Source: an uncultured Cellvibrionales bacterium (GTDB lineage: Bacteria > Pseudomonadota > Gammaproteobacteria > Pseudomonadales > UBA7434). From it: a stretch of 9,645 nt of DNA. Shown here in pieces: positions 5,808 to 9,645 of the stretch (positions are counted from its first letter, which is position 1; each line of letters begins with the position of its first letter). The notes beneath the pieces were generated by a model. It worked only from the letters and a program-made list of their open reading frames with translations. It was not told the DNA's origin and searched no databases. The stretch is from contig CALCNB010000379.1 in the NCBI GenBank assembly GCA_937897785.1, positions 1 through 9,645 on the forward strand, given 5' to 3'. The translations under genes and the position numbers were made by a program.

Positions 5808-8353
5808 AATAACTCTTCGTTAAGCTGTGTTTCTTTGGGTTTAGTTGAATTTCGTGTTGTTGATGATTGCTGTGGCGAGTGTTCTTCTAGGAATAATTCA
5901 AAGCGGGTATTTTTTGACGAGTCATTTGCCGCCATGCCTGTACGGCTATCGATTTTGACCGACACCATACCGCTTGGGCGAATTGGTGATCTTATCTCCA
6001 GGCGATTAAGATTTTCTCGCATAAAGTCTATCCAAATAGGCAGCGCTGCTGAGCCACCGTATTCGCGGGTGCCAATATTCTTGTTACTGTCAAATCCCAG
6101 CCAAGTCGTGACGACTAAATCAGGATGATAGCCAGAGAACCAGGCGTCGGTAGGGCCGTTGGTTGTTCCTGTTTTTCCCGCTAAATCTTTGCGTCCTAAG
6201 CCCCGAGCTTTTCTTGCTGTGCCTTTCTGTATAGCGTCTTTTAAAATGCTATCGATGATATAGACCACACGGGAATCCATAATACGGTCGGCTTGTTTAG
6301 TTTCTTTAGCCTTCTCTGCTAGTAGCTCCTGTTCTAGTAGGGCGTCCAGCGAGTCAGCCTCGATAAAATCTTGGTTTTCTATCTTGCTTGATTTTTTTGT
6401 CGAATTTGTTGAGCTGTCACAGTTTGAGCAAACTTCTACGCGAGGCGATTTAAAAACGACCTTTCCATTGCGGTCGATGATCTCGTCAACAAGAAAAGGA
6501 GTTACTTTAAAACCACCGTTAGCAATGCTTGAATAAGCGGTTGCGAGTTGCAAGGGCGTCATTGCGTAGCTGCCTAATGCAAGCGACAGATCTCTTGGCA
6601 AAGCTCGTTCGTTAAAGTTAAAGCGCTCTAAATAAGTAATTGCTTTACGAATACCTAGCTCCTGAAGAAGTCGGATAGAAACTAAATTTTTTGATTTATA
6701 AAGCGCTTCGCGAAGGGTCGTTGGCCCAGAGAAAGTGCCACCTGAGTTTTGTGGTCGCCAGTCACTTTCAAGTTGTTGATCTGAAAATACGATTGGTGCA
6801 TCGTTAATAAGGCTGGCTGCGGTAAAACCATTTTCGATAGCGGCAGCATAGATGAAAGGCTTTAGATTGGAACCAGTCTGACGATGAGCTTGAGTGGCGC
6901 GATTAAATTTACTCGATTGAAAGTCAAAGCCGCCAATGAGTGCACTAATTGCTCCTTGATTAGGACGAATAGCCACTAAGCTTGCATTCACATCGGGCAA
7001 TTGTGTCACAAAAACTTCATCGCTTTTGGGCGATATTTTTATTCGAATAACATCACCTGGCTCAAATAATTCAGTTAAGAATTTTATACCTACTCCTCGT
7101 TTATTTTCAGTGATGTAAGGTCTGATGGGATTGGCTTTTTTATTCCACTTGAAAGCGATTTCACGATTATCAGACAGTAATAGATGAACATAAGTTTGCG
7201 GTTGAATTAACGGGGCATCGTTATCCGTTGGCTTCGGCTCAGACAGTTGTTGAGGGTTTTCTTGAGCCAGGATGGGCTGGTCAGAAAAAGCCGTAATCAC
7301 TGCGGGCTCTAGCCCATTGATCGGTCGTAGTTGATTGATCATTGCAGGCCACTGATCACGTTGCTCTATCTGGAAAGTCTGTTCAGGCCCGCGGTGGCCA
7401 TGCCTTAAATCGTAATTGAATAAGCCGTTTTCTATGGCTTGTTGCGCCGTTTCCTGTTGGTGGCTGTTGATGGTTGTTGTGATTGTGAAACCGTCGGTAT
7501 AAGCCTTAAGACCAAGCTTTTCTAGGGCTAGATTACGAGCTATTTCTGCAGCATGGCCAGCATTTAGCTCTAGCTTAGTGCCATGATAGCGAGCTGTGAC
7601 AGGCTGAGCGGAATGCGTTGCGAACTCAGCAGAGGTAATAAAGCCTAATTTTTTCATCCGCCCAAGAATCCAATCTCGTCTTATTTTGGCGCGTTGTGGA
7701 TTATTGATGGGATTGTAGGCCGAAGGTGCTTTCGGCAAGCCGGCAATCATGGCGAGGTGCGCTAAGTTTAATTCATTAATCGACTTGCCGTAATAGACCT
7801 GCGCAGCGGCTTCTATACCGTATGCTCGCTTACCTAAATAAATTTTATTCATATAGAGCTCAAGAATTTGATCTTTTGTAAGGCTCTGTTCGATTTGGAT
7901 CGCTAAAAAAATCTCATTGAATTTACGTAAAAATGTTTTTTCACTACTCAAGAAAAAATTTCGTGCAACTTGCATGGTAATGGTACTGCCGCCACTTTGA
8001 ATTTTACCGGAAGCAAAAAGTTGAAGTGCTGCCCGAAGTAGTCCGGCAAGATCGACGCCTTGGTGTTGTAAAAATCGATCATCCTCAGCGGAAAGAATGG
8101 CATTGACAAACTGGGGAGGCACATGCTCTCTGCGGATTGGCGTTCGAAGTTTCTCACCAAACTCTCCCATTAATTTTCCATTTTGTGAATAGATTCTCAA
8201 AGGGACTTGCATTTTTGCTTCTTGAAGGACATCAACCGAAGGTAACTTAGGGCTAAGATAGAGGTATGTCGCACAAATAACAATCAAGCCAGAGAGGGCG
8301 CTTAGCAACGCTAATGTAAAAAAAGTTTTAAATAGGGACTTTCGCGCTTGCAT
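5804..8353 (-). CDS. mrcA: Penicillin-binding protein 1A (bifunctional glycosyltransferase/transpeptidase)
   Basis: This class A PBP (ponA in Pseudomonas) polymerises lipid II into glycan strands and cross-links the peptides on the periplasmic side of the inner membrane. From ATG 8353 the product is 849 residues, close to E. coli PBP1A. A single N-terminal membrane anchor covers about residues 10-33. The GT51 domain (about 50-225) has catalytic E90 in SAEDDRF and E147 in RKFNEIF, 57 residues apart as in other family members, plus GGSTITMQ. An OB-like domain follows at about 320-455. The transpeptidase has SNLK with nucleophile S495, SKN at 554-556 and KTGT at 727-730. A polar linker at about 642-691, between SKN and KTGT, begins with a CSNC pair. 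The frame also permits a TTG start at 8380, adding 9 residues; neither start has a good Shine-Dalgarno, and the ATG agrees better with homologues. The gene is divergent from pilM, and the 166 bases between them show no convincing promoter. Confidence 0.96.
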   Translation of the reverse strand: MQARKSLFKTFFTLALLSALSGLIVICATYLYLSPKLPSVDVLQEAKMQVPLRIYSQNGKLMGEFGEKLRTPIRREHVPPQFVNAILSAEDDRFLQHQGVDLAGLLRAALQLFASGKIQSGGSTITMQVARNFFLSSEKTFLRKFNEIFLAIQIEQSLTKDQILELYMNKIYLGKRAYGIEAAAQVYYGKSINELNLAHLAMIAGLPKAPSAYNPINNPQRAKIRRDWILGRMKKLGFITSAEFATHSAQPVTARYHGTKLELNAGHAAEIARNLALEKLGLKAYTDGFTITTTINSHQQETAQQAIENGLFNYDLRHGHRGPEQTFQIEQRDQWPAMINQLRPINGLEPAVITAFSDQPILAQENPQQLSEPKPTDNDAPLIQPQTYVHLLLSDNREIAFKWNKKANPIRPYITENKRGVGIKFLTELFEPGDVIRIKISPKSDEVFVTQLPDVNASLVAIRPNQGAISALIGGFDFQSSKFNRATQAHRQTGSNLKPFIYAAAIENGFTAASLINDAPIVFSDQQLESDWRPQNSGGTFSGPTTLREALYKSKNLVSIRLLQELGIRKAITYLERFNFNERALPRDLSLALGSYAMTPLQLATAYSSIANGGFKVTPFLVDEIIDRNGKVVFKSPRVEVCSNCDSSTNSTKKSSKIENQDFIEADSLDALLEQELLAEKAKETKQADRIMDSRVVYIIDSILKDAIQKGTARKARGLGRKDLAGKTGTTNGPTDAWFSGYHPDLVVTTWLGFDSNKNIGTREYGGSAALPIWIDFMRENLNRLEIRSPIRPSGMVSVKIDSRTGMAANDSSKNTRFELFLEEHSPQQSSTTRNSTKPKETQLNEELF

Positions 8354-8519
8354 ATCTGTCTGTTTGACCCGAGTAAACAAAGCTATTCAAAGACTGACAG
8401 GATAGCGAAATCAGAGAAAATAAAATAGGTAAAAATCTCCCTTAGTCGCGATAAAACATAAATAAAGCTCTAAAGCAGAGAATAAATTCACTCAGCGATA
8501 CCATAACTGAGGAGCTGTC

Positions 8520-9629
8520 ATGGGAAGAGTAAATGAGAAATATCAGCCGCAAAATACCATCGAAGTATTAGGGCGAATGCTTAATTTTAAAGTTCTTCAA
8601 GATAAGCTGGCAACATTCAGTAAACCACCATCTTTGTTAGGTATTGATATGAATGATCAGTTTATGTCGCTCATTGAGTTGACGAGTGATCATGAGGGTT
8701 TAAAGGTCATCAGTTATGCAATGGAGCAATTGCCATTGAACACCATTATTAATGGCGATATAAAGCAGCCAGAAATTGTGAACGAATACTTAGTTAAATT
8801 ACTCAGAAAAGCGTCAACGAAAACCAAAAAAATAGCGATAGCGGTATCCGGGTCGTCGGTCATCACAAAAGTTATCACTATGGCGGCCAATGCCAGTGAC
8901 GATGATTTAGAAGCTAAGATCATTGCCGATGCTGATAAATACATTCCTTATGCATTAGATGAAGTGGAAATTGATTTTTCAGTGCTCAAGGAAGGTGACG
9001 AAGAAAGTGAAATCTTATTGGCTGCCTGTCGAAAAGAAATAATAGATCAAAGAGTCGAATTGCTTTCTGCCATAGGGTTGGAGCCTAGCATTGTTGATAT
9101 TAGGATCTATGACGTCGAGCGTTCTTTTTTATTGCTTGAAAAAGAATACCTCTTCAACAGTAATGAAGTAATCGCTTTATTTGAACATAATACAGGTTTA
9201 TCACTAACTGTGATGCAGCAAGGGGTAGCTATTTATCATAAAGAGGAATCGTTCATCAGTGAAGAAGCGTCAGCCAATATTAACTCGACGATCGCAGCTA
9301 ATAAGGCAGAACTACTTGAGCTTGTTAGTGATGAAGGCGCTGAGGAATATAAGCGGCAGTTGGCTCAACAAATGAAATCAGCTATGCAGTTTTTTCTTTC
9401 TTCTAGCCAGTATGAAAAAATTGACCGAATATTTTTAGCAGGGGGGTTTGTATCAATAAAAGAACTGGCGGCATGGTTAGATGAGTGGCTTAAAATACCA
9501 ACAAGAGTGGCAAATCCATTGCACCACATAGCATTAGCGGAAACAGTCGATCATCAAGATATTCGAGATAACGCTGCATCGCTGCTTGTGGCTTGTGGGG
9601 TAGCCACGCGAGGGCTTGCATGCCCATAG
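8520..9629 (+). CDS. pilM: Type IV pilus assembly protein PilM, actin-like
   Basis: PilM is a cytoplasmic actin/FtsA-like protein that binds the N-terminal tail of PilN and links the inner-membrane PilNO complex to the pilus motor. The product is 369 residues; typical members have about 354. The start is well supported by TGAGGAG (8508-8514), five bases before ATG. It implies roughly 19 extra N-terminal residues compared with homologues, which would begin near M20. Conserved segments are LLGID (39-43), AVSGSSVITKVI (108-119), ADKYIPYALDEVEIDF (138-153), LLAACRKE (166-173) and LAGG (306-309). The phosphate-binding motifs look eroded: the usual SxxVK after GID is absent, and the DIGAT segment reads FEHNT (221-225). 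Position beside a divergent PBP1A gene and overlap with pilN match the pilMNOPQ operon. MshI or GspL-type relatives are less likely given the context. Confidence 0.93.
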   Translation: MGRVNEKYQPQNTIEVLGRMLNFKVLQDKLATFSKPPSLLGIDMNDQFMSLIELTSDHEGLKVISYAMEQLPLNTIINGDIKQPEIVNEYLVKLLRKASTKTKKIAIAVSGSSVITKVITMAANASDDDLEAKIIADADKYIPYALDEVEIDFSVLKEGDEESEILLAACRKEIIDQRVELLSAIGLEPSIVDIRIYDVERSFLLLEKEYLFNSNEVIALFEHNTGLSLTVMQQGVAIYHKEESFISEEASANINSTIAANKAELLELVSDEGAEEYKRQLAQQMKSAMQFFLSSSQYEKIDRIFLAGGFVSIKELAAWLDEWLKIPTRVANPLHHIALAETVDHQDIRDNAASLLVACGVATRGLACP

Positions 9630-9645
9630 AAATCAACTTACTACC
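9620..9645 (+). CDS. pilN: Start of type IV pilus assembly protein PilN, truncated by window edge
   Basis: The visible codons read MPIEINLL, with CC beginning a probable proline codon. This is the INLLP-type N-terminal peptide of PilN that docks in the PilM groove. PilN is a single-pass inner-membrane protein that pairs with PilO. The ATG lies inside the end of pilM, overlapping it by 10 bases in another frame. GAGGG (9610-9614) sits five bases upstream. The overlap suggests translational coupling in a pilMN operon. Only eight complete codons are seen, so the call leans on context. Confidence 0.82.

Noticed and set aside
8577..8579. Internal ATG of pilM (residue 20) as the true start
   Set aside because: It agrees with the usual length of PilM, but its AGGG is only three bases away, whereas the ATG at 8520 has an excellent TGAGGAG at five bases.
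1..9645. Mobile element, CRISPR array, toxin-antitoxin or defence system
   Set aside because: No transposase or recombinase, no regularly spaced repeats and no tRNA were seen. The gene order is the conserved chromosomal one, with no unexplained gene-sized space.

Overview
The window is a conserved housekeeping block of a gammaproteobacterial chromosome. The order is argS(-), priA(-), rpmE(+), malic enzyme(+), PBP1A(-), pilM(+), pilN(+). From memory this matches the Pseudomonas-type neighbourhood (argS-priA-rpmE ... maeB-type malic enzyme-ponA-pilMNOPQ). The proteins resemble those of Pseudomonas and related gammaproteobacteria, but base composition is moderate (roughly 45% GC by eye). That fits a non-Pseudomonas member of the class, possibly a marine lineage; the genus cannot be named from this window.

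Layout. Positions 1-1239 hold the first 413 codons of arginyl-tRNA synthetase, whose 3' end lies beyond the left edge. Upstream of it on the same strand, after 142 bases with a candidate promoter and two small hairpins, is the replication-restart helicase priA (1382-3646). A 377-base divergent intergenic region follows. It carries a candidate priA promoter inside an inverted repeat, a good candidate rpmE promoter with a GC-rich discriminator, and a structured rpmE leader. rpmE (4024-4281) encodes a zinc-free (type B) ribosomal protein L31. A 10-bp stem-loop follows it, then a single-domain malic enzyme (4548-5807). The malic enzyme converges on the PBP1A gene (5804-8353) and the two stop codons overlap. 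PBP1A diverges from pilM (8520-9629), the first gene of a type IV pilus assembly operon. pilN starts inside the end of pilM, and only its first eight codons and part of the ninth are visible.

The genes serve translation (argS, rpmE), replication restart (priA), central carbon metabolism and NAD(P)H supply (malic enzyme), peptidoglycan synthesis (PBP1A) and the inner-membrane platform of the type IV pilus (pilM, pilN). They form a long-conserved neighbourhood rather than one pathway.

I found no mobile element, CRISPR array, tRNA, rRNA or defence-like system, and nothing that looks like a new multi-gene system. The points most worth a second look are: a sharp composition switch inside argS near position 315 (about 64% GC and 83% GC at third codon positions on the left, about 45% and 44% on the right), which suggests recombination or a chimeric assembly; a PilM whose nucleotide-binding motifs look degenerate; and a nested-stem leader before a zinc-independent L31 gene.
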